Counted from the first letter of the stretch, positions 50,752 to 59,892 are shown. The stretch is DNA of 64,000 nt from Pseudomonas sp. MIACH (GCF_001269925.1 NZ_LHVO01000069.1:41497-105496), one strand, 5' to 3'. Notes: a model not told the origin generated them from the sequence alone. Numbers and translations are program-made.

Positions 50752-51963
50752 TCAGGTCACCAGTTGGTTGATCTCGATGATCGGCAACAGCACGGCCATC
50801 ACGATCACCAGCACCACCGCGCCCATTACCACAATCATCAGCGGCTCCAGCAACGCCGTCATGCCCATGGCCCGCCGTTCAATATCCCGTGACAAGGTCT
50901 GCGCCGCCCGCTCCAGCATCGGTGGCAGCGAGCCGGTTTTTTCGCCGCTGGCGATCAGGTGGATCAGCACCGGCGGGAAGACTTTTTCCACCGCCAGTGC
51001 CGGGGCCAGGTTGACCCCTTCGCGCACTTTGGCCGTGGCATCGTTGACGCACTGGCTCAGGCGCTCGTTGGACAGGGTTTGCCGCGCCGCTTCCAGCGCC
51101 CGCAGCAGCGGCACGCCGGCACCGCCGAGAATCGCCAGGGTCGAGGCGAAGCGCGCGGTGTTCAGGCCCAGCACGAAGCGCCCGATCAGCGGCAGGCGCA
51201 GCACGCGGCTGTGCCAGTTCAGGCGCGCCACCGGGTTGCGCAGGTACAGGCGCCAGCCCCAAAAGCCACCGACGATGCCGCCGAAACACAGCCAGCCCCA
51301 GGCGCGGATAAAGTCGCTGGCGTTGAGCATCGCCAGGGTCAGCCCCGGCAGGTCCTGGCGCGCCTGGGAAAACGCGCTGACCACCTGGGGCACCACGTAG
51401 CTGAGCAGGAAAATCACGATGCCGATCGACACCAGCCCCACCACACCGGGGTAGATAAACGCGGTGAGGATCTTGCCGCGCAGGTTGTTGCGTTCCTCGA
51501 TGTAGTCGGCCAGGCGTTCCATCACCTGGGCCAGGTCACCGGACTCCTCCCCCGCCGCGATCAGTGCGCGGTAGATCGACGGAAAATCCCGTGGCCGTGC
51601 CGCTAACGCATCCGCCAAACGCATGCCGCCGCGTACATCGGCGCGCACGGCAGCCAGGGTCTGGGCGATGTGTTTTTTCTCTGCCTGTTCCACCGTGGCA
51701 CTCAGCGCCGCCTCCAAGGGCAGGCTGGCGCCGAGCAGACTCGCCAGTTGCCGCGTGGCCCAGGCCAGGTCGTTGTCCGACAGTTTGGCGCTGAACAGGC
51801 TGCTGCCAGCGGCGCTTTGCTGACCGCCCTCGACCTGCACCAGCAGCGCGGTCAAACCACGGCTGCGCAGCACCGCAAACGCTCCGCTCTGGCTGTCGGC
51901 CTCCAGGTGCCCGGCCTCGACTTTGCCGCTGGCATCGGCGGCTTCATAGCGATAGCGATTCAT
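50752..51963 (-). CDS. hxcS: Type II secretion inner-membrane protein GspF
   Basis: The 403-residue protein has two T2SS_F domains (about 70-193 and 272-395) and three hydrophobic spans (about 170-190, 220-240, 375-397: VVMGAVVLVIVMAVLLPI). Typical GspF motifs are FSAKLSDNDLAWATRQLASLL and ALIAAGEESGDLAQVMERLADYIEER in outline. It anchors the pseudopilus assembly platform. The start overlaps the hxcR stop by 1 nt (TGATG). It is the last gene of the hxc operon; position matches PA0687. Confidence 0.92.
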   Translation of the reverse strand: MNRYRYEAADASGKVEAGHLEADSQSGAFAVLRSRGLTALLVQVEGGQQSAAGSSLFSAKLSDNDLAWATRQLASLLGASLPLEAALSATVEQAEKKHIAQTLAAVRADVRGGMRLADALAARPRDFPSIYRALIAAGEESGDLAQVMERLADYIEERNNLRGKILTAFIYPGVVGLVSIGIVIFLLSYVVPQVVSAFSQARQDLPGLTLAMLNASDFIRAWGWLCFGGIVGGFWGWRLYLRNPVARLNWHSRVLRLPLIGRFVLGLNTARFASTLAILGGAGVPLLRALEAARQTLSNERLSQCVNDATAKVREGVNLAPALAVEKVFPPVLIHLIASGEKTGSLPPMLERAAQTLSRDIERRAMGMTALLEPLMIVVMGAVVLVIVMAVLLPIIEINQLVT

Positions 51964-53381
51964 CAGGCGTCCCGTGTCACGCGCAGGATCTCTTCGGGTG
52001 CGGTGGCGCCGCTGCGTACCCAGCGCTCGCCGTCTTCACGCATGCTGAACATCCCCGCACGGCGCGCCGCCACGCGCAGATCCTGCTCGCCCGCGCCCTG
52101 GTGGATCAGGCTGCGCACCTCGTCGTCGACGCAAAACAATTCATGGATCCCGGTCCGCCCGCTGTAGCCGATCTGGTTGCACTGCGCGCAGCCCACCGGA
52201 CGCCAGGTGCCGGGCGCGGCCGGGTCTTCCTGTTTGCAATGCGGGCACAGACGGCGCACGAGGCGTTGCGCCAGGACCCCCAATAATGACGAGGCCAACA
52301 GGAACGGTTCGACGCCCATATCGATCAGGCGGTTGACCGCCGACACCGCATCGTTGGTGTGCAATGTAGCGAGTACCAAATGTCCGGTGAGAGAAGCCTG
52401 CACCGCGATTTGCGCGGTCTCCAGGTCGCGGATTTCACCGATCATGATGATGTCCGGGTCCTGGCGCAGGATCGCCCGCAGCGCCAGGCCGAAGGTCATG
52501 TCGATCTTGGCGTTGACCTGGATCTGGCTGATGCCCGGCAGGTCGTATTCCACCGGGTCTTCCACGGTGAGGATATTGCTGGTGCTCGCATCCAGCCGTG
52601 CCAACGCCGCGTACAGGCTGGTGGTCTTGCCGCTGCCCGTGGGCCCGGTGACCAGCACAATGCCGTGGGGCTGGCGGATCAAGGTGTCGAGGCGCGCGAG
52701 CAACTGCGGCTCCATACCCAGGGTCTCCAGCTGCAAACGCCCGGCTTGCTTGTCGAGCAAGCGCATCACCACGCGCTCGCCATGCCCGGTGGGCACCGTC
52801 GACACACGAATGTCGATGGGTCGCCCGGCCACGCGCAGGGCGATACGCCCGTCCTGGGGCAAGCGTTTTTCGGCGATGTCGAGCTGGGCCATGATCTTGA
52901 TCCGCGACACCAACGCACCATGCAGCGCCTTGCGCGGCGACACCACATCCCGCAGGGTGCCGTCGACGCGGTAACGCACCACGGAGTGGGTTTCATACGG
53001 CTCAATGTGAATATCACTGGCCTCGTCCCGCGCTGCCTGGGTGAGCAAGGCGTTGATCATGCGGATTACCGGCGCACCGTCCTGGGTGTCGAGCAGGTCG
53101 GTGATCTCGGGCATGTCCTGCATCAGGCGGTCGAGGTCGACTTCGTTTTCCGCCGCACCCACCACAGCGGCGGCGCTGCCGGTGTCGGCGTAGGCACTGG
53201 CCAGCAGGCCGTCGAGTTCGTCATCGCGTATCTGCTCAACCCGCGACTGGCCGAACTGGCGCTGCACTTCGCTGATCGACCAGCCGGGGGTCGAGGGGCA
53301 GACGGTGAGCAGCATGCCGTCCTCGCCGGGGCGCAGGAGGATGCGTTGGGATTTGGCCCAGGCGTAAGGGAGAAGGCTCAC
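51963..53381 (-). CDS. hxcR: Type II secretion ATPase GspE
   Basis: The 472-residue AAA-type secretion ATPase has Walker A GPTGSGKTT (about 243-251), Asp box LTVEDPVEYDLPG, Walker B IIMIGEIRDLETA and the His box. The zinc-binding tetracysteine (CPHC ... CAQC, about 378-400) is present, as expected of GspE and absent from some PilB-like relatives. A short N1 domain precedes. GTG 53381 follows AGGAAG at about 9 nt and begins with a plausible N-terminus; the in-frame extension to 53426 runs into the spacer. It drives pseudopilin assembly. A repeat element separates it from hxcQ. Confidence 0.93.
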   Translation of the reverse strand: MSLLPYAWAKSQRILLRPGEDGMLLTVCPSTPGWSISEVQRQFGQSRVEQIRDDELDGLLASAYADTGSAAAVVGAAENEVDLDRLMQDMPEITDLLDTQDGAPVIRMINALLTQAARDEASDIHIEPYETHSVVRYRVDGTLRDVVSPRKALHGALVSRIKIMAQLDIAEKRLPQDGRIALRVAGRPIDIRVSTVPTGHGERVVMRLLDKQAGRLQLETLGMEPQLLARLDTLIRQPHGIVLVTGPTGSGKTTSLYAALARLDASTSNILTVEDPVEYDLPGISQIQVNAKIDMTFGLALRAILRQDPDIIMIGEIRDLETAQIAVQASLTGHLVLATLHTNDAVSAVNRLIDMGVEPFLLASSLLGVLAQRLVRRLCPHCKQEDPAAPGTWRPVGCAQCNQIGYSGRTGIHELFCVDDEVRSLIHQGAGEQDLRVAARRAGMFSMREDGERWVRSGATAPEEILRVTRDA

Positions 53382-53483
53382 AAGACATCTTCCTGACCGA
53401 GCGCGGTCACAAAACAACGTACCCACGATGCGAAGCGAGCCGCTTTTGATCTTGATCTTCGGCGCCCCGTAAAACCACGCTGG

Positions 53484-53686
53484 CCGGACGCAGGCTTGAA
53501 TCCGTGGGTAACCCGGCAGGACGCCGGGTTAGCCGTCCTGGGCCAGGGACGGCCCATGACGGCGGCCCACGGATTCAAGCCTGCGTTCGGGCACACCGAG
53601 CCTAGGCGAGGTGCCGAGTGGTGGGGCGAGGACCTTTTGGTTACTTTTGGGTCCTTCCAAAAGTGACCCGCTGTAAGAGCGGAACC
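53484..53686. repeat. Cruciform-forming dispersed element inside the hxc operon
   Basis: The left part has 25-bp inverted arms (53484-53508 and about 53566-53590; core GCAGGCTTGAATCCGTGG) enclosing two hairpins: TAACCCGGC/GCCGGGTTA and GCCGTCC/GGGACGGC. The right part has ACTTTTGG/CCAAAAGT and CCGCT/AGCGG hairpins. I recall such 'CTTTTGGTTACTTTTGG ... CCAAAAGTGACCCGC' units as frequent in Pseudomonas intergenic DNA. It sits between hxcQ and hxcR, which would otherwise be contiguous. Confidence 0.75.
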
Positions 53687-53733
53687 ATAGGTGGCCGTTA
53701 CCGCAGGAATGGATATGTACACGGTCAAAATGT

Positions 53734-56055
53734 TCACGGTCGCCCCCCAGAAACCGGCACCGCCCGAATCACCGCCCTCGGCCCCTGCTGCTGCCCGCCC
53801 GGAATCGCCTTCTCCACCGCCGGCAGTTGCGGCGCCTGTACATCCGGCATCGCCCAGCTGTGTTCCGGCTGCAACCCACTCTGCGCCCGGCGCATAAACT
53901 CATAGCGGTTCAAGGTAATACTGCGCCCCGCGCCACTGTCGCGAATGATGTAAGGCCGCAAAAACACCATCAGGTTGGTCTTGCTCACACTGCGCTTCTC
54001 ATTGCGAAACAACGCCCCCAACCCCGGAATATCCGACAGCCACGGCACCGCGTCATTGCTCTGGCTATAGCCATCCTGCAACAGCCCGCCCAGCACCATG
54101 ATCTGCCCGTCATCCAGCAGGATGCTGGTGTCGATCGCGCGCTTGTTGGTCACCGTGCCCGCTGCCACCGAGGCCCGGGAATCCACGCTGCTGACTTCCT
54201 GGTAGATATCCAGTTTCACCGTGCCGCCTTCGGAGATCTGCGGGCGCACGTTCAGCTTGAGCCCCACTTCTTCACGCTGCACGGTCTGGAACGGGTTATT
54301 GCTGGTGCCACCGCCACCGGTCACATAGCTGCCGGTGACAAACGGAATGGTCTGCCCGACAAAAATGCTCGCGGCTTCGTTGTCCAGGGTCAGCAGGTTC
54401 GGCGTCGACAGCACATTGGTGCCGCCCTTGCTCTTCAAGGCACGGGCCAGCACCTTGAGGTCGAGCACCTTGCCGATCCCCGGAATATCCACAGTGCCAT
54501 TGACCACGCCGATATTCAGGCCCTTGGGCAGCACATCAATACTGGTGGGACTGGTCGGCGTGCCCACGACACCGCTGCCGCCCAGGTTCACCCCGCCGAA
54601 GCCACCTCGGCCCGCCAGGTTGCCGGCCTGCCATTGCACGCCGAACTCGGTGGCATCGTCCTCGCCCACTTCCACGATCAGGCTTTCGATCACCACCTGG
54701 GCGCGGCGTTGATCGAGCATGTCGATCACTTCGCGCAGGTTGCGGTACAGCGGGTCCGGCGCGGAGATCAGCAAGGTGTTGGTGGTGGCGTCGGCCTGGA
54801 TGGTCACCCCGCCGGCGCTGAACGCGGTGTCCTGCTCGTTGGCGGTGTTGCCGCTGCTGGTGCTGTCGCTGGAGCCGGTGGTTTGCCCATAGCCCGACTG
54901 CACGCCACTGCCGGTGGGTGTGCCGCTGCTGTTTTGGGCGTTGCTCGTGCCCTGGCTGTTCTTGCTATTGCCGCCCATGGCACTGAGCTTGCCACGTGCC
55001 TCGTCGCTCACGCCCGAATCGCTCTCACCGGTGAGCAGCCCGCGCAGCGACTGGGCCAGCTTGGCGGCCTGGGCGTTGCGCAGGTACACCACGTGCATAT
55101 TGCTGGGGTTGCTCTGGGCATTGTCGAGCTTGTAGATGAGGTTGCGCGCCAGCTCCGTACGCTCGGGGCTGCCGGAACGGATGATGATCGAATTGGAGCG
55201 CGGGTCGCCGACCACATTGATCTTCTGGGTCTGGTCGGCGCCCTGGGTTTCCAGCAGTTCGGCGACCATGGCCGCGATGTCCACGGCGATCCCGTTTTGA
55301 ATCTGCACCACGTCGGTGTCGATTGCGCTGGGGGTGTCGATACCACTGATGATCTGCGCGACCCGCGCGAGGTTTTCCGCATAGTCAGTGATGACGATGC
55401 TGTTGTTGCCGGGGTAGGCGTTGATCGGGTTGTTCGGCGACACGATGGGGCGCAGCACCGGGATCAGGTTCACCGCGTTTTCATATTGCAGGCGGAAGGT
55501 GCGGGTCTGCATGCCGCTGCTGCCGGCGCTGTAGATCGGCCCGCCGAGCAACTTGGCATCGGCCTCCGGCACCACCTGGGCCACGCCGCCCACATCCACC
55601 ACGCTGAAGCCCTGCATGCGCAGCGCCGCCAGCAGCATGTCGTAGGCCTGATGCGCCGGTACCTGGCCTTCGCTGACCAGGGTGAGGTTGCCTTTTACCC
55701 GCGGGTCCACCAGGAATTGCTGGCCGGTGGCACGGGACAGCGCGCGCACCACCGCCTGGATATCGGCATCGACGAAGTTGAGCTGCACCGGCTGGTCGCC
55801 CAGCGGGTTACGCGCCTTGACGGGCGCAGGAGCCTGGCCTCGGGCACTGTTGGTGACCCGGTGTTGTACGGCAGGCTTGGGGGCCGGCTCGCGTTGGCGA
55901 TCCAGCACGGTGTCGCCGCTGCGACGGGTGTCGGCCAGGGGTTGGCCAAGTTCACTGTCCACCAGTAACGGCGTGGTTGACGGGCTGCTGCACGCACTCA
56001 GGGCCAGCAACAGCAACGGCGCGGCCTTGCGAAAAGGGAGGACTGACCACTTCAT
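53734..56055 (-). CDS. hxcQ: Type II secretion outer-membrane lipo-secretin GspD
   Basis: The 773-residue secretin has a lipoprotein signal with lipobox LSAC (Cys about 22), matching the known self-piloting 'liposecretin' HxcQ and explaining why no pilotin gene is present. N0-N3 domains follow (about 85-440: VQLNFVDADIQAVVRALS, NSIVITDYAENLARVAQII, PRSNSIIIRSG). A Ser/Thr/Gly/Gln-rich insert lies at about 345-410. The secretin core (about 430-720) has VIESLIVEVGEDDATEFGVQW, VPWLSDIPGLGALFR and LMVFLRPYIIRD. It forms the exit channel. The stop is followed by a spacer with the repeat element; the start overlaps hxcZ (ATGA). Confidence 0.94.
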   Translation of the reverse strand: MKWSVLPFRKAAPLLLLALSACSSPSTTPLLVDSELGQPLADTRRSGDTVLDRQREPAPKPAVQHRVTNSARGQAPAPVKARNPLGDQPVQLNFVDADIQAVVRALSRATGQQFLVDPRVKGNLTLVSEGQVPAHQAYDMLLAALRMQGFSVVDVGGVAQVVPEADAKLLGGPIYSAGSSGMQTRTFRLQYENAVNLIPVLRPIVSPNNPINAYPGNNSIVITDYAENLARVAQIISGIDTPSAIDTDVVQIQNGIAVDIAAMVAELLETQGADQTQKINVVGDPRSNSIIIRSGSPERTELARNLIYKLDNAQSNPSNMHVVYLRNAQAAKLAQSLRGLLTGESDSGVSDEARGKLSAMGGNSKNSQGTSNAQNSSGTPTGSGVQSGYGQTTGSSDSTSSGNTANEQDTAFSAGGVTIQADATTNTLLISAPDPLYRNLREVIDMLDQRRAQVVIESLIVEVGEDDATEFGVQWQAGNLAGRGGFGGVNLGGSGVVGTPTSPTSIDVLPKGLNIGVVNGTVDIPGIGKVLDLKVLARALKSKGGTNVLSTPNLLTLDNEAASIFVGQTIPFVTGSYVTGGGGTSNNPFQTVQREEVGLKLNVRPQISEGGTVKLDIYQEVSSVDSRASVAAGTVTNKRAIDTSILLDDGQIMVLGGLLQDGYSQSNDAVPWLSDIPGLGALFRNEKRSVSKTNLMVFLRPYIIRDSGAGRSITLNRYEFMRRAQSGLQPEHSWAMPDVQAPQLPAVEKAIPGGQQQGPRAVIRAVPVSGGRP

Positions 56056-56564
56056 GAAGCTTCCTTAGCGCCAAGCGCCTGATCCATGCGAACGGTCCCG
56101 GACACAGTGCCGGCCGAGTTATCGACGGCATCCGCAGCACGTTGCAAACGCGCCTCGGACACCTCCAGGGAAAATGAACGGGGATTGCCCAGCAGCCAGC
56201 CCACCACGGCGTCGGCCGGGGCGTTGTCGAAGGTCAGGCGCCAACCGCCGGCCTCCAGCACCTGCAACTGGTAATGCCCTTGCAGGCCGGCACCGTCCAG
56301 GGCCTGGCGCAAAGCCGCTTCGTCGGCCTGGCGCGGTGCGGCGACATCCTGCAACAGCACCTGCAAGGCTTCGGCCTGGGCGCGCAGCTTGGGGGTTTCG
56401 GCCTGCCAGTAATCGATCTTTTTCAATGCTGGCTGCACCAGCACCAGCCAGGTCAGCAGGCTCGCCAACACCAGCCCGGCGCCGATCAGCAAGCGTTTCT
56501 CACGCAGGGCCAGGCCGCTCCAGAACACCTGGGCCTGAGTGCGCAGTCGCAGCCACCTATTCAT
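56052..56564 (-). CDS. hxcZ: Type II secretion protein GspM
   Basis: The 170-residue protein has a short cytoplasmic N-terminus, one membrane span (LLIGAGLVLASLLTWLVLVQPAL, about 28-50) and a periplasmic ferredoxin-like domain (about 75-155). The alpha-helical stretch WQAETPKLRAQAEALQVLL after the span is typical of GspM. ATG 56564 overlaps hxcY by 8 bp; a longer in-frame extension (to 56729) is within the hxcY coding sequence and was rejected. It pairs with GspL in the inner-membrane platform. Confidence 0.85.
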   Translation of the reverse strand: MNRWLRLRTQAQVFWSGLALREKRLLIGAGLVLASLLTWLVLVQPALKKIDYWQAETPKLRAQAEALQVLLQDVAAPRQADEAALRQALDGAGLQGHYQLQVLEAGGWRLTFDNAPADAVVGWLLGNPRSFSLEVSEARLQRAADAVDNSAGTVSGTVRMDQALGAKEAS

Positions 56565-57627
56565 CGCCGGCCTCCGGTTTTTCCGTGGCCTGCGCCGGGC
56601 CGATGCTCCAGCCATGCTCATCGCGCGTGGCCGCAAAACCGGCCTGGGCCAACGCCGCCTGCCACTCGCCCTCGGCCGCCGGGTTACGACTGTCGGCGAG
56701 CAGTCCCAGGTGCAGGATGCCCTGCTCAAAGTTCAGGTTGTCGACGCTGCCCACCATAAAAGGCAGGTTGCTGCCCGCCAGTTGCAGCAGGCTGCTGAAG
56801 CGTTGACCCGAATCGGCAGCCGCGCCGCTCTGGCGCGCGGCCAACTGTTGACGGGCCTGCTGCAAGGGGTTGAGCACCACCGGTAATTGCGGAAACGCCT
56901 GGCGCACCTGTTGGCTCATCAACGCCTTGAGCCGTTGGCCTTCGTCCACCTGGCGGGCGGCGTAGAGGTTGAGGCCGACGGTCCAGATGGCAGCGGCCAG
57001 CACCACACAAGCCAGCGCCCTGCCCCATCCAGCGCCGGAGGCTTGACCGAGGCGAGCATGCAAGCCCCAGCCAGGCACCGCGCCGCTCCAACGCTGCGCC
57101 TCTGCCACCAGCGGCACGTCGAGCGCCTGCAACCCCAGTGGGTGCACAGCGCCCTGTTGCAGGCTGTCGCGGGTCAACAGATAGCCGTCGTCCAACGCCG
57201 CCGCCCCCACCGGCAAGGCATAGGGCGCCGGGTACAGGCCGCGCAGTTTGAGCTGCACCTGGGCCAATACCTGGCCCAACCGCTCCAACCCAGTCTTGGG
57301 CACCCAGCCCACCTGCACACGCCCATCGCTTTCGCGCGGGCCGTGGGCCACCTGCATCTGTTCCACTGGACCGAGGATCAGTGCCTGGGCCGCACAGGCC
57401 ACCGCCGCCTGGGTTTTTGCTGCGGCCAATGGCGGCAGTTCAAGGCTGGTGAGCAGGCTGTCGCGCGGGTGCAGAAAGCAGTCCACCACCTGCCGGCTCT
57501 TGCCCAATTGCGCCAGGCTTTCCTGCCCTTCGGACACCACCACGCCACGGTCGAGCCAGGCAAATTTCACCTGGCTTTGCGCGCTGATCTGATCCAGCGG
57601 CGGCAAGGCAATGCGCAAGCGTTTCAT
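56557..57627 (-). CDS. hxcY: Type II secretion protein GspL
   Basis: The 356-residue protein has an actin-like cytoplasmic domain (about 1-230: LRIALPPLDQISAQSQVKFAWLDR and QGAVHPLGLQALD), a membrane span (ALACVVLAAAIWTVGLNLYAA, about 226-246) and a periplasmic ferredoxin-like domain (about 275-345). GspL links GspE to the platform. The start codon overlaps the hxcX stop by 4 bp (57624-57627) and the end overlaps hxcZ, in keeping with tight translational coupling of X-Y-Z-Q. Confidence 0.88.
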   Translation of the reverse strand: MKRLRIALPPLDQISAQSQVKFAWLDRGVVVSEGQESLAQLGKSRQVVDCFLHPRDSLLTSLELPPLAAAKTQAAVACAAQALILGPVEQMQVAHGPRESDGRVQVGWVPKTGLERLGQVLAQVQLKLRGLYPAPYALPVGAAALDDGYLLTRDSLQQGAVHPLGLQALDVPLVAEAQRWSGAVPGWGLHARLGQASGAGWGRALACVVLAAAIWTVGLNLYAARQVDEGQRLKALMSQQVRQAFPQLPVVLNPLQQARQQLAARQSGAAADSGQRFSSLLQLAGSNLPFMVGSVDNLNFEQGILHLGLLADSRNPAAEGEWQAALAQAGFAATRDEHGWSIGPAQATEKPEAGDE

Positions 57628-58502
57628 ACGCCCACCCGCGACCAGATCACCTTGGGTTCACGGTCTTCGGGGCGGTGCAGCAACGCATCAATCGTCACCC
57701 GACGGCGCTCGCGCCGCGCCTGGCCCTGCAAACGAAACCACTCGCTGGTGATGCCCACCTGCACCGATTCCAACTCGACCTGGGGCAAGTGCAGACGGTT
57801 GACGAAATCCCCACGGTTGATAAACCAATGCCCGTTGTCGCGCTCGGCCACCAGCCCATGGGCCTGGGACAGGCTGAGCTGCGGCACCACCGCGCTGAGC
57901 ACTTCGGCACTCGCGGTGTTGCCGTTGACCCAGGTATTGCCGGGCAGCACGCTGACGTACGCCTGCAGGCGCTGCAACACCTCAGGGGTCAGGCCTTCGA
58001 GGCCACTCAGGTCGTCGAGGCTGCGCAGCATCGGGTATTTGGCGGGCAACCCCTTCTGTTCATAGGACGCGATCACCCGTTGGCTGATGCGCCGGCTCAC
58101 GGCCGGGGCCACGCCCAGGGTGCGGCACAGGCGCTCGAAACTCTGCAATTGCTCGGCATCGGGCTGCTGGCGGTTAACCAGGTTGCGCAGGTTGAACTTG
58201 CCCTGTTCATCGTCAATCCGCCCCTCGAATACGCCGGCCTGGGCCCGCGCCCAGGGCTGGTCAAGGCGGGTCAGCACGTCCTTCTGGCGCGCTTCCCAGA
58301 GCATCTGCCGGCTGCGTTCAAGGCCACCGAGCAACAGCCATTGGCCCTGCACGCGCGACTGTTCGGCTTCCAGGCTGCGGGTGAATACGGTCTGGCGCGT
58401 GAGCATGCCGCCGGCGATCACCGCCACCACCGCCGCGATCAGCAAGGCACTGATAATCGCCATGCCGCGCTGCTTCGCCGCTGGGGGCGAATACCCTTTC
58501 AT
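57624..58502 (-). CDS. hxcX: Type II secretion minor pseudopilin GspK
   Basis: The 292-residue protein has a type III prepilin signal (KQRGMAIISALLIAAVVAVIAGG); cleavage is before Met, and position +5 is not Glu, as is typical of GspK. The large globular domain contains FEGRIDDEQGKFNLRNLV, SYEQKGLPAKYPMLRSLDDL and WVNGNTASAEVLSAVVPQL, matching GspK saposin-like inserts. It caps the pseudopilus tip with GspI/J. It follows hxcT by 8 bp. Confidence 0.9.
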   Translation of the reverse strand: MKGYSPPAAKQRGMAIISALLIAAVVAVIAGGMLTRQTVFTRSLEAEQSRVQGQWLLLGGLERSRQMLWEARQKDVLTRLDQPWARAQAGVFEGRIDDEQGKFNLRNLVNRQQPDAEQLQSFERLCRTLGVAPAVSRRISQRVIASYEQKGLPAKYPMLRSLDDLSGLEGLTPEVLQRLQAYVSVLPGNTWVNGNTASAEVLSAVVPQLSLSQAHGLVAERDNGHWFINRGDFVNRLHLPQVELESVQVGITSEWFRLQGQARRERRRVTIDALLHRPEDREPKVIWSRVGV

Positions 58503-58510
58503 GGCGCGCC

Positions 58511-58960
58511 TTACAACTGCCAGGAGCCGATATCGGCATTGACGCCATCGCCATCCGGTTGGCCATCGGCCCCCAGGGAGAACACATCGACCTCACCGTT
58601 GGCCCCCGGATTGAGGTAGTGATAAGGATGGCCCCAGGGGTCGTTGGGCAAGCGCTCGAGGTAGGCGCGCCAGTTGCTGTTCTTGGCATCTGCCGGGCGT
58701 TCCACCAGCACTTTCAGGCCCTGGTTCATGCTCGGGTAAGTGCCGTGGTCGAGGCGATACAGCTTCAACGCCTGCATCAACCCACCGATGTCCTGTTTCG
58801 CGGCGGTGGCCCGTGCCTGGTCCGGGCGATCGAGGACCTTGGGGACCACCATCGCCGCGAGGATCCCGAGGATGACCACCACCACCATGATCTCGATCAA
58901 GGTGAAGCCACGCTGGCCGCGAGGGCCTGGCAATGGGGATGTTAGGCGCGCGATATCCAT
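58511..58960 (-). CDS. hxcT: Type II secretion major pseudopilin GspG
   Basis: The 149-residue protein has a prepilin leader ending GQRG, then FTLIEIMVVVVILGILAAMVVPKVL (shown only in outline), with Glu at +5. The mature domain has the GspG features QALKLYRLDHGTYPS, NDPWGHPYHYLNPG and a calcium-site region VDVFSLGADGQPDGDG. It forms the pseudopilus shaft. ATG 58960 follows AAGGAA at about 9 nt; the longer in-frame start (59062) has no leader logic. It is the first gene of the minus-strand hxc operon; the divergent hxcV begins 148 bp away. Confidence 0.93.
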   Translation of the reverse strand: MDIARLTSPLPGPRGQRGFTLIEIMVVVVILGILAAMVVPKVLDRPDQARATAAKQDIGGLMQALKLYRLDHGTYPSMNQGLKVLVERPADAKNSNWRAYLERLPNDPWGHPYHYLNPGANGEVDVFSLGADGQPDGDGVNADIGSWQL

Positions 58961-59108
58961 CTCGACATTCCTTGGCTTGGGTACATTTCGTGGCGCAGTG
59001 TTGCAAGAACACATGTCAGTCGTATTGAAAATCCTCGGGAGTTTCGGTCGCCAATCGGTCAACTGCCGGCGCTAGTCTGCGGGCCTGTTTCCCGGCTTTG
59101 AGAACCCC

Positions 59109-59474
59109 ATGTACGGCCGTCGCAAGGAGCAAGGTTTTACCCTGATCGAGGTGCTCGTGGCGCTGGCGATCATCGCCGTGGCGATGGCCGCTGCCATCCG
59201 CGTGGCGGGGTTGATGACCCAGAGCAACGGCTTGCTGCGGGATAAATCCATGGCGTTGCTGGCGGCGCAGAGTCGCCTGGCGGAGTTACGCCTGGAGGGG
59301 CATTTGCGCGACGGCACAAAGACCTTCAGCTGTGACCAGGGGCGCTTGAAACTGCGGTGCGAGCAGACCATCAGTCGCGATGGCCGCCTGTTTCAAGTCA
59401 ACGTGCAGGTGCGGGACGCCAGCCGCGAGGCGCCGCCGCTGGCCCGCGTGGAGACACAGGTCAGGGCCGAGTGA
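59109..59474 (+). CDS. hxcV: Type II secretion minor pseudopilin GspI
   Basis: The 121-residue protein has a short prepilin leader (MYGRRKEQG) followed by FTLIEVLVALAIIAVAMAAAI, with Glu at +5. SMALLAAQSRLAELRLEG is the conserved GspI stretch after the helix. Two Cys (FSCDQGRLKLRC) could form a disulphide. It is divergent from hxcT and overlaps the 3' end of the convergent hxcP by 14 bp. Confidence 0.9.
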   Translation: MYGRRKEQGFTLIEVLVALAIIAVAMAAAIRVAGLMTQSNGLLRDKSMALLAAQSRLAELRLEGHLRDGTKTFSCDQGRLKLRCEQTISRDGRLFQVNVQVRDASREAPPLARVETQVRAE

Positions 59475-59892
59475 GTCGCGGCAAGGCCGGCCCATCGGGC
59501 AATTTGTCGAGGTTGACGCGCAGCTTCTCGCCGCCGCGTTCGATCTCGACCCCGTCGCCTTCGATGGCCGTGAGCCGCACGCCGGGGCTGAGGCGCTCGC
59601 CCAACAGGAAACTGCGCGGCGGGCCGTCGTTGAGACTGAGGATCGCCACCGCACCGCGCGCCCCGGCCAGCACGCCAGAGACCTTGACCTGCAACGCCGT
59701 CGGCGCGTTGGAAAACCATTGCAGCGCCGGGTTATCGCTGCGCGCTGCCAGCACCTGGGGCGCGGCCTGGGGCGTATGGGACTCGGCGGACGTCAGCAGC
59801 AGCGGCGTCCAGACCGCCACACCGGCCAACGCCGCCAGCAACGCCACGATTTGCACGCCGTGCACCGGTGAGAAACGCAGAGTAAATGCCAT
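59461..59892 (-). CDS. hxcP: Type II secretion inner-membrane protein GspC (short form)
   Basis: The 143-residue protein has one membrane span (VQIVALLAALAGVAVWTPLLL, about 14-34) and a homology-region domain (about 68-128: LQVKVSGVLAGARGAVAILSLNDG, PRSFLLGERLSPGVRLTAI). It ends without the PDZ or coiled-coil domain of canonical GspC. ATG 59892 follows a perfect AGGAGG, so the extra eight residues (to 59916) were not used. GspC links the platform to the secretin and affects substrate choice. It is the only gene in this part on the minus strand, between plus-strand hxcV and hxcU. Confidence 0.85.
   Translation of the reverse strand: MAFTLRFSPVHGVQIVALLAALAGVAVWTPLLLTSAESHTPQAAPQVLAARSDNPALQWFSNAPTALQVKVSGVLAGARGAVAILSLNDGPPRSFLLGERLSPGVRLTAIEGDGVEIERGGEKLRVNLDKLPDGPALPRLTRP

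Noticed and set aside
53378..53737. 119-codon minus-strand open frame between hxcR and hxcQ
   Set aside because: It translates the cruciform repeat element; its product has repeat-derived basic sequence and no protein-like character, although such frames are often annotated as hypothetical proteins.
53827..55968. 713-codon plus-strand open frame opposite hxcQ
   Set aside because: Antisense shadow of the secretin; composition is His/Ala/Gly/Arg-rich without domains.
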